Shown: positions 10,388 to 22,813 of the stretch, in pieces | Position numbering within the stretch: the first letter of the stretch is position 1 | Layout: the number at the start of each line of letters is the position of its first letter | Assembly: GCF_963678635.1 (NCBI RefSeq) | Contig: NC_087062.1 | Location: 11,516,670-11,576,669 of the forward strand | Reading direction: 5' to 3' | Source of the DNA: Symsagittifera roscoffensis | Lineage: Eukaryota > Xenacoelomorpha > Acoela > Convolutidae | DNA: 60,000 bases | Translations under genes and position numbers: made by a program | Notes under the pieces: model-generated | Database searches by the model: none | The model's input: only the letters and a program-made list of their open reading frames with translations | What the model was told of the DNA's origin: nothing

Positions 10388-13300
10388 ATGACAATATCCG
10401 AAGCAAGGGTTTTCGTTTTGGCAATCTTCATCCTCGTCGCTCAAGGTATATCCAATTTTCACAGCTTCCCAGTTTTGCCAGTTTTGAAATTAGAGAGGTT
10501 TTAAAATAGGAAATCAAATTGAACTTGAATATCCTCAAAACTACTATTGAATTTGTTGAAAATATGATACAAAGTATTATTTGTATGAGCAAAGAGTGCT
10601 GATTATTTCTCTACAACTAAGTTTTTATTTCAGAGCGATTGGTTCAAGCAGCGGCTCCAATTCCAGTTTTCGACTATGGAAGCCGAACTTCTGATTCGGT
10701 GGACCTTGAAGTGAAATTGGACGATGATTCAGGTTTGCTCATCCGAGCTATAATTATTAAATTAAATAAAAATGATCGTATCAGGGTTGAGCGTCAGTTT
10801 CAAGGCTGCCATTTAAGGTCAATGCAAAAGTTTTTTCCTCATTTGAAAGTTATTAAGATTTCCAAAATTTATTTTTGAAAATTTTCACCCTCTTATTAGC
10901 GTATCTAATGAAGAATCAGTTAATCCTAGTTGCTTGCTCAAGTAGATTTGGGACTATTTCTAAGCCGGATTAAATTGAAGTTTACGCGTTATAAGCACGA
11001 AACGAAAGGATTGGCCAAATTGACACTTTTTAGAACCCCACAACTGTTCAAAAAGTGATCACCAGTACTAAAATAAGTAGTTTTAATTTGGAGCTCAAAC
11101 ATCGATACATATCAGACGGTATGAAAAGTTTTGTTCAAATTTTGATTGGTTGAAATTTGAAAAAAAAAATCAAGAAAAGTGTCTTTAAAAAAAGCAGACC
11201 CAGCATGAATTTTTTATCCTAGAAATTCAATTTCTGAAAAAAATAAGAACTTTGAGAGAAGAAAAAAAACAGACTAAGCATGAACTTTCTACCCTAGAAG
11301 TTCCCATTTCTAGAAAAAAAAATAACTAGAATTTTGACTGAGGAAAAAAGTTTTAACGAGAATGAATATTTCGCTTATACTTTGAAAACTGGAACCATAA
11401 AACCAAGTAGCTTGGATAATTTAAAATTCGAGCAGTTTGTTAGCCGGAATAAATTTTATCTTTCACAATCATAACACGAAGAATACCGGCACAATAGTTA
11501 TCCCAAAGTGGCAGTTTTTGAGGCCTGATAGCTTGACAAGAAATTATTATTGAGGAAATCGCTTTATAATTTGAAATACTTCATTCAAATTCGAAAGTAG
11601 AAAAACGAACAGTCTAAATTTGCAGGGACAAATATGACCGATGCGGATGTCACCTGCAAGAACTCCGACGACTCGGCGACGGAAGCAGACGAATGCACTC
11701 TGGGCGTACCTGTAGGGTTTGCGAATCCATTTGTGATCTCTATCACCAACATGATACCCGGAAAGAAGTACAAATTAGTTTTCACTGATATGTTTTGGAC
11801 TTCAGGAGATCTAACTGGACCATGGGATAAAACTGCGTGCTCTGGTGAGTCTCTTTTTTGAAATAAAAAAATGAGCGATTCCACGAGGCTATTCCATGTC
11901 CCGACCCGTGTGAACAACCCCCCCCCCCCCTTAATAGACCGCGTGAACACTCTCTACCCTAAAGTTAAATGGTAAATCCAAACCGTAAGGCCTGCATATA
12001 CAATGCTCAAGTCTGATTGGCTGACAAATATTACATTTAACCAAGTGAAAAATCCTCCTCTTAAAAAGATTTAGGGGGAGATCGTTCACTTGGCCCCACG
12101 TCCCTCACGATCCGTGCATTGCTTGAAGGTGAGACCAAGTTTACAAACCCCTCAAAAGTCGAAAAGCAAACAAAAAAAGCAAAAAACAACAAACTTTGTA
12201 TTTTTGAATGTATGCTTATGTTAAAAATGTCTCAACAGCGGGGGGCTCTCCCCGATTTTTTTGTTGAGGAACAGCAGGGGTATATTTAACTTCCATCTGT
12301 AATAGAGTTCAAGGACCTCAATTGAGCTGAAATGAGGTCATGTCAGAACTCTGCCGGATTGCGACCGGACTGGGACACGATATGAAGATTTCACCTAGCC
12401 ATCGATAGATTAAAAATCGATAGCCATAACTTTGAAAAATTCATTTCTGGCACAGTTTGTAGTCCAAAAAATGCATGCGCCTAGGAAAAAATTCGAAGAT
12501 TGGGTATAGGTAAGCGTATACTTTAGATTGTAGAAAGCTAAGTGAATTTTTTTTCGTGACCGTGAAAAAAAACACCACAAATACAATTGGCAACAAAAAT
12601 GTAAAAAGTAAACAAAAAATAAGTTCTGAATCATACACTTTGTGCAATAAGTTTTATTATTGCTGGGCATTTTTTCCGAACTTTGAGATTATTTTTTGTG
12701 TTATTTTACTCAATTTAAGGCCAAAGATTGTCATTCGATGGGCTTGATTTCTTTCTTTGGCGATGAAAAGTAAACGCAGGAATAAGAGAGTTCAATCGAC
12801 AGCTAGAATTGTCTTTTGATACTCTCTCAAAACTCTGAACGAAAATAAAATTGTTTAAAATCAACTACTGCTATCTGTTTTAAAAAAAAATTGTTTTTAC
12901 GTAGTTCCATTGGCCCCGCAAAGCGTTTCGGTATCGCAGGCAGCAGATGGTACCATGGCACTTGATATAACCAATGATACAACCACCCAGGGATTCGAAG
13001 GCTACGTGATTGATGTTTACAATCTGAACTCCTCTGGCTCTTGGGTCAAGGAGCTGGAAGTAAACAATACGGTGACTTCAAGCGCTGGCTACTCAAATCC
13101 AGTTTTGTTGTCAGCACCCCAGGGAGTTGAGGGTTCCATGTACAAGTTCGAGGTGTTCGGGGACGACCAATGTGACGGGGAAAGTTTGTCTGAGGGTAGT
13201 GCTACCGCATATCATATGACTCGTAAGTTAAAAAAACTCAACTAATAATCTGACTTTAAATACTCTGATTCAAATAAGAAAACAATTCAAATAATGGACA

Positions 13301-16300
13301 GCAGAAAAGTTGACAAGATATCCGCCTCTTAGTCGAAAGATTTTTAGCTCTTAATTGAGAACGAACAAAATTTAGAACGGATATCATCTAAATTGCCAAA
13401 ATTTAGTTCTTATCATTAATTGGATTTTTTTTTACTCAATTAAGCCGCCGAATCTTTTGTCATCAACATTTTTACGCTAGATCATGCGCAAGTTCTATTT
13501 GTTGAGGTTGTAGATGCAGATCAAATATAACGGACAAAGGCCATAAAAATTATAATCATATTGTTTTCTTGACATCAAAAAGTGATTTTTGTTCCATCAA
13601 ATTTGAAAACTAAAAAAAAACACCTTTTTTGTCGTTTTTTTTTGGTTTCTTGCTAGTTCGTTTTAATCTGATGCTCAGCTTGGTTTCTGCTCAGAATACT
13701 CTGCGCTCGGTGGCTCCTTCGATCCGAAGTTGATCAAGAAGAGTTCGGCCTTCATGTGTTTTGAGGTGAAGGGCAGCAATGCCCCCAACTTGAACAGCTA
13801 CGTGGCAGTTGAAGTCAAGCAGGGCGCGAATGTCGTTGCAATGCAGAAGAGCGAGGATGTGGTTTGAAACAATCTGCTTCTTTATTGTTTTTACCTTTTT
13901 CTAGACACAAAAATAACTCCAATAAAAGATGCTTAACTCCAATCCTAGGTGCATTGCTGGGAAGGCGGGGGGGGGGGGGTTGGGGGTGGGGTGTTTACTT
14001 AAATTGATTTTTTGAGCTCTCAGAGAATCCCAAAAAAATACCAATTCGCTAAAAACTTATGTCCCGCATTACTGAGCAAAAGGTTCAAAGTTGCTATTTT
14101 TTGTCTTTTTTGGACAAAATTCGAAGTCCAAATTATTTGGCGCACTTTACGGCCAAAATATTCCAATATGAGCATCAAATACTTTTGTACAATTTTTTAT
14201 GCAGCCATTTTGTTTTTTTTTCGGCCGAAATGGATGTCGTTAAATATGACCAAAGGAAAAATCACGTTTTAAGAATCATTTTTTGTTTTTCATTCATCCA
14301 AAATAAATTTGTGAGATAAGTCAGATCGTCGCTATGGCCCATTAATTTTGTATGAAAAATGATCTTTAAATCAGATTTAATCTTCAGAATTTCGCTCAAA
14401 TGCGTAGTATTTAAATCTTCTGCGCCGGACTTTTGGTGTTTTTCTTTATAACTCCCTTTCCCCGAAAAAATAGTAAAATTACAATGATTAGGGGCCATAT
14501 TTTTTGTTACAAGGCAACAACGAGAATAACTGCAGATTTTGAAGGGGAATCCTCTTCTCAGGATCTCGGCCCCATAAAAAAACTCCCAAAAATTTGCGTT
14601 GGAAATTTTTTTCTAAGCCATCCACTTTCTAATAAAAGCCTTCTACTAAGTACCCAGTGCTTTTGTCATGCTTGCATCACGCTTAAATTAAAAAATAGCA
14701 AAAAAGAGAATTTTTGAGTGCTCGAGATGATTTCGAGAAATCAAATTTATAGTTCTCGGAAAAAATATGTTAAAAGTAAAATCTAACCCCTTGCTAATTT
14801 TTGTCAAAAATTGTTAAGGATTTTAGCTCAAATTTACTTCAAGCTTGAGTTAAAGGCTCATAATTTTTCTTTAAAATCATTTTCAGCACACTTCCAACCC
14901 ATGTCAGTTTCTCTGAATCTGTTTACATTTGAATGTCTGTGTATCTTTATCTAAATGGTAGACATGACTTTATTTTTGCATCTGATAGCTATAATTTTTA
15001 TCTTTCATGATATAAATAATTGACCGACAGGATCAGGATTTGTTGGTGATATGTGCTACAACATCAAGCGCCGATATCTCGACCGATGCCAACATCACCT
15101 ATGTCATGGGTAACACCAGGACATATGAGAACGTGGAATATTCCGCAACTGTCGGAACTACCGCACAGGCCTATGACTTTTCGGGCGAGTTTTTCTATAT
15201 TTAATGACATTGTAATCAATTTCGTGGTCTGATTTTTACATCTGTAATGGATTATAATGGAGTATTTTTGACTCGGAAATCTATTATAGTTGATTAAAAT
15301 CCATGGGCGCTCCCCGCACCGGAGTTCCATGGATAATAATCGATTATAATGGAAAAATGTTGTCTAAAATGTTGTCATTATAATCCATTATAATCCATTA
15401 TAATCCATTATAATCCATTATTGTGTCAAATTTAGACCACGTAATCGATTATGTGGTCATTAAAATCGATTTTTTTGAAAAATAAAAATCCATTATAATC
15501 CATTATAATCGATTATAATCCATTATTTTTGTCACTGAAATCGATTATTTTTGCCAAAATAATCCATTATAATCCATTTCATTTTTAGAACTAAATTCGA
15601 CTATTTTTGCAAAATATTGCAAATGTTGCGAGAAAATTGCAGAATTTATGCCATGTCTTTTACTAAGCGGTAAACTGGGGGGGGGGGGGGGTAGGGTGGG
15701 GGCGGTAAACTGGGGGGGGGCGGTAAACTGGGGGGTTGGTGATATAAATATATTGGTGAAAAAAATATACATTTTATTCTGAAATGTAACATTTTATGAA
15801 ACGTAATTCGTAGCAACTGCACTAAACAGGAAATGAGATAATTTCGAACAAAATTGTAAATTTCAAGAATAACCCCTCGAAAAATCCATTATAATCGATT
15901 ATAATCGATTAAAAATGGATTATTTCGCCTCGAAAACAAGTTTCATTTTCTTTCAAAAATAATCGATTATAATCGATTATAATCGATTGTATTCGGATTT
16001 TATTGATTAGAAAAATAGTTCCATTATAATCCCTTTTTAATCGATTATTATCGAAATTTATTGAGACAGACCACGAAAATTCAATATAATCGATTATTAT
16101 CCATAGAACACCGGTGCGGGTCGGTGCTGCCAACTGCGAACTGTTTAATTTTTATCTGTTCATTATAGTTTTAAAAAGACATAAGGCTATTTATAACTCC
16201 TGATGCAGCGCAACAGACCTTGGTAAATGGCTTTGAGCTACTACTTCTAAGCTTCTTTTTTGATTTGACGGCTGGATAGATTTAAATTCTCTTTAAAATA

Positions 16301-19076
16301 ATTTTAGGGGTACTAGTTTAGATTTAATGCTGGGTTTCCATTTCTAAGAATCAATTTGAGGGAAACTTGATAAAATACATAAGCTTTTGTTGAATTGCGC
16401 TAGTAGCAATTAAACGTTAGGGGCAATTTAAAAATTTATTGAGCGACTCTAAGTCAATAAAAACTTCTAGATCAAAAGTTAATAAAATTTATTCAGCCGT
16501 GCAATCACCACAAAAATTTATTTCATCTCTCAGATTAATAACCATCAACTTTTCGAGGGTTCTTGAGATAAGTTTTCTTTTCTGATAATTATTTTTTTCA
16601 TGGTAATTTCACGGCTGGCAATGTTTTATTGAATTCGATTGTGGCGTGTTACTACCAAAAAAGTAAACACATCGTGTCCGGCACTAAAGTCATGCTTTTT
16701 GGTATTAGCTTGTCGCAAGCAAACATAATAAAATCTTTTCAGCCGTGAAAACATCATTAAAAAAAATTATCACGTTTTTCGAGAGGTATGAGATCATTTT
16801 TCGAATGATTAATTTTTATTGATCTAATTTTTCTTATAATTATTTTGAATGATAATTTCACGGCTACATAGACTTTATTGAGATTGCTTGCAACGTGTTA
16901 CTACCAAAAAACGTAAGCGCATAGTGTCCGGCAGTATAAGTTTACTTCTTGGTATAATACGTCGCAAGCAAATTTAATAAATTCATTTTAGTCGTGGAAA
17001 CATCACTAAAAATAATTATCAGACAAATTAGATCATTAAAAAGTAATCATTCAAAAAACAATGCCTGACACAATGCATTTGCTTTTTTTGGTAGTAACAC
17101 GTCACCAGCAATCTCAATAAAATCTATGCTGCCGTTAAAATCTCAATAAAAATGAGTTATCAGAAAAAATAATCCTTTAATAGTTAATCATCCGAAAGAT
17201 CATCTTAATGCCTTTCGAAAATTTGGATATTTTTAAATGATTAAAGATTTTTAAAAGTTTTCACGGCTACATGGGTCTTATTAAATTTGCTTGCGACGTG
17301 CTATACCAAAAAGCAAACTTAAGGTGCCGGGTACAATGCGTTTACTTTTTTTTTGGTAGTAATATTTCGCAAGCAATCTCAATAAAATCTATGCAGCTTA
17401 AAATGAGTTATGAGAAAAATTAGACCCTTGAATATTAATCATTCAAATTTTATCTCGGTGCCTCTTAAAAAGAGATAATTAGTTTTCAATGATGATTTCA
17501 CGTCGAAATAGATATAATAACTTTGAATGCTTAAATAAAGAGAGCACTCAGTAACTCAAAACCAGCCTTGACATAGAAAGTGCACCCCCACCATCATCAC
17601 GACGCAAGCAAAACGGTATTAGGGTAGGCATTAATTGGGCACAGACAATTCGGCCAAACAAAATTCAGCCAATTCACAATTTGAACAATTCAGCCAAAAA
17701 TACCAAGATGATTCAGTCACAGACAATTTAACCAGTTTTTCAAAAGCGTTAGATAAAAAAAATTGGAATTGCAATTAATTCTCGGTGTAAGGGTCGCGGG
17801 TGTTCGCGCTACGCGGGCGTGCTCGCTTCGCGGCGATAACCTGTTGTAAATTTCGTATAGATTCTTACCTTCTGTTGGCCAGCTCGCAACACATTGGCGC
17901 GACTGCATCGCTCACTATAACCTTTTACATAAATTCAAATTTTTATCATATTAGTTGAATTGTTCATGACTGAAGTTTCTGTATATTTTTGGCTGAATTG
18001 TCTGAATTCCATAAGGACTGAATTGTCTTTGGCCAAATTGTCTAGACGCGGGCATTCATACCTCCAAAACTGAAAATTCCGTCCCAACATAAATTGTGTA
18101 TTTTGAACGTTTGGATCAGCAATGTAAATTCATTGATAATAGCAGGGCACAAGCAATAACAATTAAAACTAGTTTCAAAAACAGTTTGGTTTTTTAAAAA
18201 CCTTTTGATACATTTTAAAGCAGCAGTGGATCTATATGAGTTCTTGAGCTATGTATCTGCTACGCGCTAATGAAAAAACTGAAAACTTCGCGCATTTTTT
18301 GAACCCATATTGGTCAAACCCCAAATGCTTTCAAACTGTATAAAAATTCTGTCAAAAATTGCTATTCAAAAAGTCGAAGTTTTTCTGGAGAAAAAGGACA
18401 CCAAGTAGAAATGTTCCGTCACTTTCTTCAAAAGTCAGACTAATAAACAACGATTAGTAACTCTTTGTTTAATTTCCCCATTTAGACTTCTCTGTGGTCT
18501 CACGTGAGAACATCACCTGCAATTTGACTGCGGGCATCTGCAAGATTGATTTCACACTGGTTGATGTAGCTCTGGTGGACTCTATGTATCTGAAACTCAC
18601 CGTAAGATATTCCTCCACTACAAAACTTTCACGATATTAAAGATTAAAGTTTTTATTTTTACATTGAGTTTTTTGAAAAAAAAACCGACGTTCTATAAAA
18701 ATCTGTTGCGTAGTTTTAGTTTTAGAAGAATTTGAAACAACAATGAAGCGCACCAATACGATATCTAAAATAGTTAGAAATAGGATTTTGGGAAAACTGG
18801 GGGCCAAAACGCAAACTTCTCATTCATACATTGACGAGCTGTTTTTTTTTCTTTTTTTTTGTGGAATGTTCAAATCAATTTATAGCTACAGTTTCTGGTG
18901 AGATTATATCTTTTGACCAATTTAGACTGAAATTTACAAACTAAAATGTTTTTTTTTTGATAGAGAACAAAACTTGTATATTAATTATCGTGTGTGTTTG
19001 TTTTTTAAATTTTTTCCAGTCAAAATCAGGTACCAAAATAATTGTCAGACAGGATAAAAAGAAATTTATTATTTAA
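10388..19076 (+). CDS. secreted protein with fibronectin-III-like exon, 8 exons
   Basis: Inferred exons: 10388-10445, 10634-10732, 11626-11844, 12905-13222, 13695-13858 (or -13861), 15031-15184, 18486-18601, 19020-19076. All join in frame to about 394 residues, and the first five junctions, through exon 5, are GT..AG (most of them phase 1). Residues 1-30 form a signal peptide (hydrophobic VFVLAIFILVA, then AAAP), so the product should be secreted. Exon 3 holds three cysteines. Exon 4 reads as an FN3-like beta-sandwich (PLAPQSVSVS, GYVIDVYNL, SWVKELEV, YKFEVFGDDQC). Exons 5-7 add two further beta-rich segments with N-glycosylation sites (NIT, NLT) and cysteines. Exon 6 appears to use a GC donor (G|GCGAGT). 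The 3' end is uncertain: exon 8 may instead be a 10-nt microexon (19020-19029, CAG|GTACC) leading to exons beyond the gap. I do not recognise the family, and FN3 is inferred from pattern only. Confidence 0.65.
11921..11935 (+). repeat. poly-C tract in intron 3
   Basis: A run of about 14 C in the intron after exon 3 is one of several long C/G homopolymers in the introns of this gene (see also 13966-13999 and 15678-15735). Its length may be unreliable in the assembly. Confidence 0.7.
13960..13999 (+). repeat. G-rich tract in intron 5
   Basis: A run of about 14 G is followed by GGGGGTGGGG just after exon 5. It could form a G-quadruplex, and homopolymer length errors are likely. Confidence 0.7.
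15240..16135. repeat. inverted-repeat element built of ATTATAATCSATT steps, in intron 6
   Basis: The segment is dense in 10-11-bp steps such as ATTATAATCC and ATCGATTATA. Its outer ends look like terminal inverted repeats of about 45 bp: GCACCGG.GTTCCATGGATAATAATCG near 15316-15345, and the complement CGATTATTATCCATAGAACACCGGTGCG near 16089-16118. The centre holds G-runs with repeated GCGGTAAACTGGGG (15670-15735). It resembles a non-autonomous DNA transposon of about 830 bp. I could not define a target-site duplication. Confidence 0.6.
16540..17530. repeat. cluster of four palindromic MITE-like copies (TTTCACGGCT...AGCCGTGAAA)
   Basis: Copies of about 145 bp lie at 16607-16750, 16856-17000 and 17258-17400, with a partial copy at about 17050-17145. 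Each starts TTTCACGGCT, has CGTGTTACTACCAAAA in the middle and GTGTCCGGCA at the centre, then mirrors back through TTTTGGTA.TA..CGTCGCAAGC to an AGCCGTGAAA-type end. They are nested hairpins inside intron 6. No open frame is present. Confidence 0.75.
17620..18065. repeat. inverted-repeat element with reiterated GACAATTCAGCCAAA, in intron 6
   Basis: The left ~100 bp contains GGCATTAATTGGGCACAGACAATTCGGCC and further AATTCAGCCAAA copies. The right ~100 bp is its approximate complement (TTTGGCTGAATTGTC, TTTGGCCAAATTGTCTAGACGCGGGCATTCAT). The interior, about 17760-17900, is GC-richer. It resembles a MITE whose arms are themselves tandem. I could not assign a superfamily. Confidence 0.7.
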
Positions 19077-19146
19077 GATTTTTTTTGGTTGTAATTTCGT
19101 CAATTCAAACAAAAAATTGGAAATTTTTTGGTGTTGAGGTTGAGAG

Positions 19147-19492
19147 CAGGGGCGGATCTAGGTTTTTCTCGAGGGGGGGGGGGGGGGGGTCGGGTTTTCA
19201 AAAATTTTCGAAAATTTTGTCGACCTTTTTTTTAGGTCGAATAAAAAGACCCTGTTTTGGCCAAAATTTCTGCGCCGCAGGCAAAATATTTGAAAAAATA
19301 GGCCAAAAACAGCGTTTTTAGGCCTTTTCGGAAGATTTTCACGAAAAAAGGCGTCTTTTTTGGCGCGCCCTCCCCCCCCTAAAAAATTAGTATATATTGG
19401 CCCGAAAGGATATTACTAAATAGTACAAAAAAGGGATCTTTTGGGTCGGCAGGCAGGGTGTCGAATCCCAGAGAAGAGTAGTGAAGCCCCTG
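19147..19492. mobile_element. hAT-type MITE, degenerate, 346 bp
   Basis: It starts CAGGGGCGGATCTAGG and ends GAAGCCCCTG. The 8 bases before it (GTTGAGAG, 19139-19146) are repeated exactly after it (19493-19500). An 8-bp target duplication with CAGGGG ends is characteristic of the hAT superfamily. Inside are a polyG run, the GTCGACCTTTTTTTTAGGTCGA hairpin and a GGCGCGC stretch shared with the copies at 30.4, 38.3 and 58.6 kb. No transposase is encoded. Confidence 0.85.
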
Positions 19493-19735
19493 GTTGAGAG
19501 TAGTGGTTTGAAAGTTTGACTTACAATGCTTACAGCGGGTAATGGCAGCGAGTAGAGCAAAACGCTGATAGATGCGTTGTACAAATTCGAAGCTGGGTTC
19601 TTAAACTGAAAAATTATCTGGCGCTTTCCCAGCACCAAAAACTCGTAAATTTCAAAAATGAGTCTGTAAAAATTGGGTAAACTTTTTTGAAAATGTGGAA
19701 AAATGTGTTTTAATTTTTTTCAAATAATCTGCAAA

Positions 19736-19838
19736 ATGGTTGTACCCAACTACACCTATTACCGATGTTCTAAGCTTGAAATTAGTCCCTCTCTTGACGC
19801 GCACAAAATTGAGGAAAGTCTGAAACAAAAATCAAAGC
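19736..19838 (+). CDS. possible partial exon running into the assembly gap
   Basis: After a T-rich tract, an ATG opens a frame (MVVPNYTYYRCSKLEISPSL, then DAHKIEESL and lysine-rich sequence) that is still open where the N run begins. It reads more like protein than its surroundings. I see no good acceptor just upstream, so it could be a first exon of another gene or part of the secreted-protein gene. The family is unrecognised. Confidence 0.3.
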
Positions 19839-20038
19839 NNNNNNNNNNNNNNNNNNNNNNNNNNNNNNNNNNNNNNNNNNNNNNNNNNNNNNNNNNNNNN
19901 NNNNNNNNNNNNNNNNNNNNNNNNNNNNNNNNNNNNNNNNNNNNNNNNNNNNNNNNNNNNNNNNNNNNNNNNNNNNNNNNNNNNNNNNNNNNNNNNNNNN
20001 NNNNNNNNNNNNNNNNNNNNNNNNNNNNNNNNNNNNNN
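19839..20038. other. assembly gap (200 N)
   Basis: Exactly 200 N bases, a common placeholder size, so the true distance is unknown. Immediately after it, ATCCGTGCTCGTTGCTT is followed by a strong splice-donor sequence GTGAGT at 20056, so an exon may be partly hidden in the gap. Confidence 0.98.
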
Positions 20039-20357
20039 ATCCGTGCTCGTTGCTTGTGAGTCAGGCACCATCAACCAAAGCCCAAAAAATAACATTAACC
20101 AGAAAGTTGCATGCAGTTCTTAAGCAGGCGTACCACAAAGCTTTTACGTGTGTTCGTTCTTTCGATTGTCGATATATCTTCTGAACTAAATATATAAACT
20201 TGCAAGTATGGGATGAATTTTTTTTCTGTTTTTTGAAAACTTCAACCCTCTTTCTCACAAAAATTAGTTCAAAATCGTTTAAGAGTTGCATGACTTTTGA
20301 GGGTATTATTTGTTGTATGACCTATCTGCCATCCTTACAATTTCAATCTTTCTCTAG

Positions 20358-20400
20358 GGGAGTACTGCAACCAAGTCGCTTACATCAACGAAGTAGATGT
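20358..20400 (+). CDS. possible exon after TTTCTCTAG acceptor
   Basis: A good acceptor (TTTCTCTAG, ending at 20357) precedes a frame reading GEYCNQVAYINEVDVSICFD in phase 1. Codon choice (AAC, ATC, GTC, TAC) resembles the exons of the secreted-protein gene. It would join in phase to the alternative 10-nt exon at 19020-19029, giving LKLTSKSG then EYCNQ. The exon runs into the minisatellite at about 20400, and no clear donor is visible. The gap just upstream prevents a firm model. Confidence 0.35.
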
Positions 20401-20645
20401 CTCGATATGTTTTGACCGTGCTCGAGGCATGTTTAGACTGTGCTCAAGGTATATTTCGACCATGCTTGTGGTATATTTCGATATTTCGACCGTACTCGTG
20501 GTATATTTCTATCCTGCTCGTGGTATCTTTTGACCGTGCTCGAGGTATATGTCGACCGTGTTCGTAGTATGTTTTGAACGGGCTCGAGGTATGTTCCGAC
20601 CGTGCTCGTGGCATGTTTCGACCGTGCTCGTACATAACCATTCGT
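20400..20645 (+). repeat. ~22-24-bp minisatellite, TATGTTTCGACCGTGCTCGTGG type
   Basis: About ten imperfect copies of GGTATATTTCGACCGTGCTCG. The same family occupies parts of 29.4-29.9 kb and 30.8-31.4 kb. Open frames across it are repeat by-products. Confidence 0.85.
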
Positions 20646-21229
20646 AGCATTTGTTAAAAGCGATTATTCTTAGCACACGATGATTTGTAGCAAGCTACGT
20701 TCAGTAGCGGTGAAAACTTCGATCAAAACATTGATGAGAAAATAGATGAAACGGTTAAAGTCAGGAACAAATAACCTTAAAAATCCAAAACTGAACGAGA
20801 GGCCCTCAAATTGTTTGAGAGTTTAAAAGTTTAATTTTGCTATAGTTTTTAAGAAAATCAGGTATGATTTGCAAAAGAAAGTTGAAACAAATGAGTCGTT
20901 AAAACTCAAGGGGACTCTAACTAACTTTATTCTTTTTTCTGCAGCTTTTTTATAGCGTCTTTATTCGCAGCCTGATTTTGCAGTTGCATACATAATTCTA
21001 TCTAATGTCATTTGATATAAATATAAAATATCAAGAGAATTTACATCTGTATGCAACTCAACGTGAACGCTAGCACAGTACCACATAACCTACTTCTCAG
21101 AAAAATTTCTTACTTTTTCAAGTATAAAAACTATAAGAGTTTTTTGAACTCATCTTGTTTGCCATCATTTTTGTTTTACACTGCGAAAATTTCAATTCGT
21201 TAGTTTTGATCATTTTCTTTTTTCCTTTT
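20646..21229. other. AT-rich intergenic sequence
   Basis: No gene, RNA or recognisable repeat is seen between the minisatellite and the retroelement remnant. Confidence 0.5.
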
Positions 21230-21662
21230 TTAATCCTCTTCTAACTTAATTTCACAGTCCGGGTTCCAGGAGTCTCCCTGGTCGGAAGTCGCGTATCCGA
21301 GTTTCCTCCGGAATAAGTGTCGTTCTAGAAGTCCTAACCTGGTTTCCATAGGGCAGTCATTTCTGATTTTGAAATTCACTCTGTGTTCTCTGTACTCTGC
21401 CAGTGCTGCTTTCTGTAGACCTCCCCCTGACAATAATTTCCTCGAATACTTCCCGCACTGAGTGCTTTATTGGGTCTCCAAACCTTTGAGTTTCTTTGAT
21501 CTTCGTTCGGCGAGAATACCTTCACGTTCTATGATCTTTTATGCATCATTCATCCGATGCTCCCGTTGGCGGATCGTATTTTTCAGGCCTCTTTTTTATG
21601 ACGGCTGATTCTTTCTTCGAAGTCCATTCGCGACTTTTTGAACACCCCGCTTTAGTACATGG

Positions 21663-22076
21663 TCAGTCAGATTTTCCCATTTGGAAACTGAAAATACTCG
21701 ATTTTGAAATGTCCACTATCTCTCGCGGTTTGGTGAAATTATCTAATATCTTGAGTTTTTTCTTTTTGGTGGCGGTTTCTTTGGTGTTGACTTTGATTGT
21801 ACGTCTTTCTCCTTTGTGCTTGTCTTCTGAATGTTTTAAGCTGCCACCGACTCTGATGACTTTACTGAGATCAGTATGATTTATTCTTGATTTATCCGGG
21901 AATATATCAGCTCGCGTTTTCATTGTAGGTTCGATTGGCCTAAGAGGTCTGCGATTCGTTCGAAATCCTTTTGGGTCCAGTCGTTTCTCTTTCAATTTTG
22001 TTTTTGCTTCTAGTAGGTTCCTAATCACTTTCATTCGTGTTTGTTCCCTGGCTGTGGACATTTCAAGCTTGAACAT
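21663..22076 (-). pseudogene. retroelement pol C-terminal tail, basic
   Basis: A 137-codon frame rich in Lys and Arg follows the integrase relics on the same strand. I recognise no domain. By position it is the C-terminal extension of pol, comparable to the basic tail of the better-preserved fragment at 49.1-49.8 kb. It may be the longest intact piece of the dead element. Confidence 0.45.
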
Positions 22077-22813
22077 TGGGCTTGTATCCCGACTCGATGT
22101 TCCCTTCCTGAAAATTTTAAACTTTTTCTTAAATGGTAAATGCTTTTTTTCAGTTCAGATGTCCTCAGCGTGATTCTTTCTAGGTGTTTTATCTAAACGA
22201 TCAGATTTTGTTAGAAATTTGTCTCTAAATATCTTAAAATCGGTTTTCGGTAGTCTCCCAAAGTATAATGGGAACGGCCATATTAGAAATATTTTTTGTT
22301 CGTTCTTTCTAAGAACTTGATGATTGTGCCAAAATCAGATTTCATCAAATTATCATTTTTACGAGTAACATCACACCAAGCGTTTGTTTTATTATTTGAA
22401 TTCTCTGTTCAACTAAGCGCCACCCTCTGTGGTCCTCCATTGAGCAGAACTTTTTGCTCAAAACGATACTCGATACAGATTCTTTTCAGAGTTTTCAATT
22501 TGATTCCCAATAAAGAATCTGGTATAAACCTGGTATAAAGGGTGTATCCATTTGATCTGGTATAATATGAGAATCGATATAAGTTCTAAGATACTTCACC
22601 GTTGCTTTTCTGCCAGTTCAATTTGTGACTTTTACAGACGGGATTTTCAAAAAACGGTCTCTTGCTACCAGCAGTTAAAGATATTTTCATTTAAATTTTT
22701 CGTTTAATAATAATTTTTATGTATTTTTTGGCCGGGCTGAATGAGCAGTGGAAAGGTTTTGAGTAAATTTTTGGGATTAGATATTTAGCGTTTTTACACC
22801 ATTTAGTGCAACT

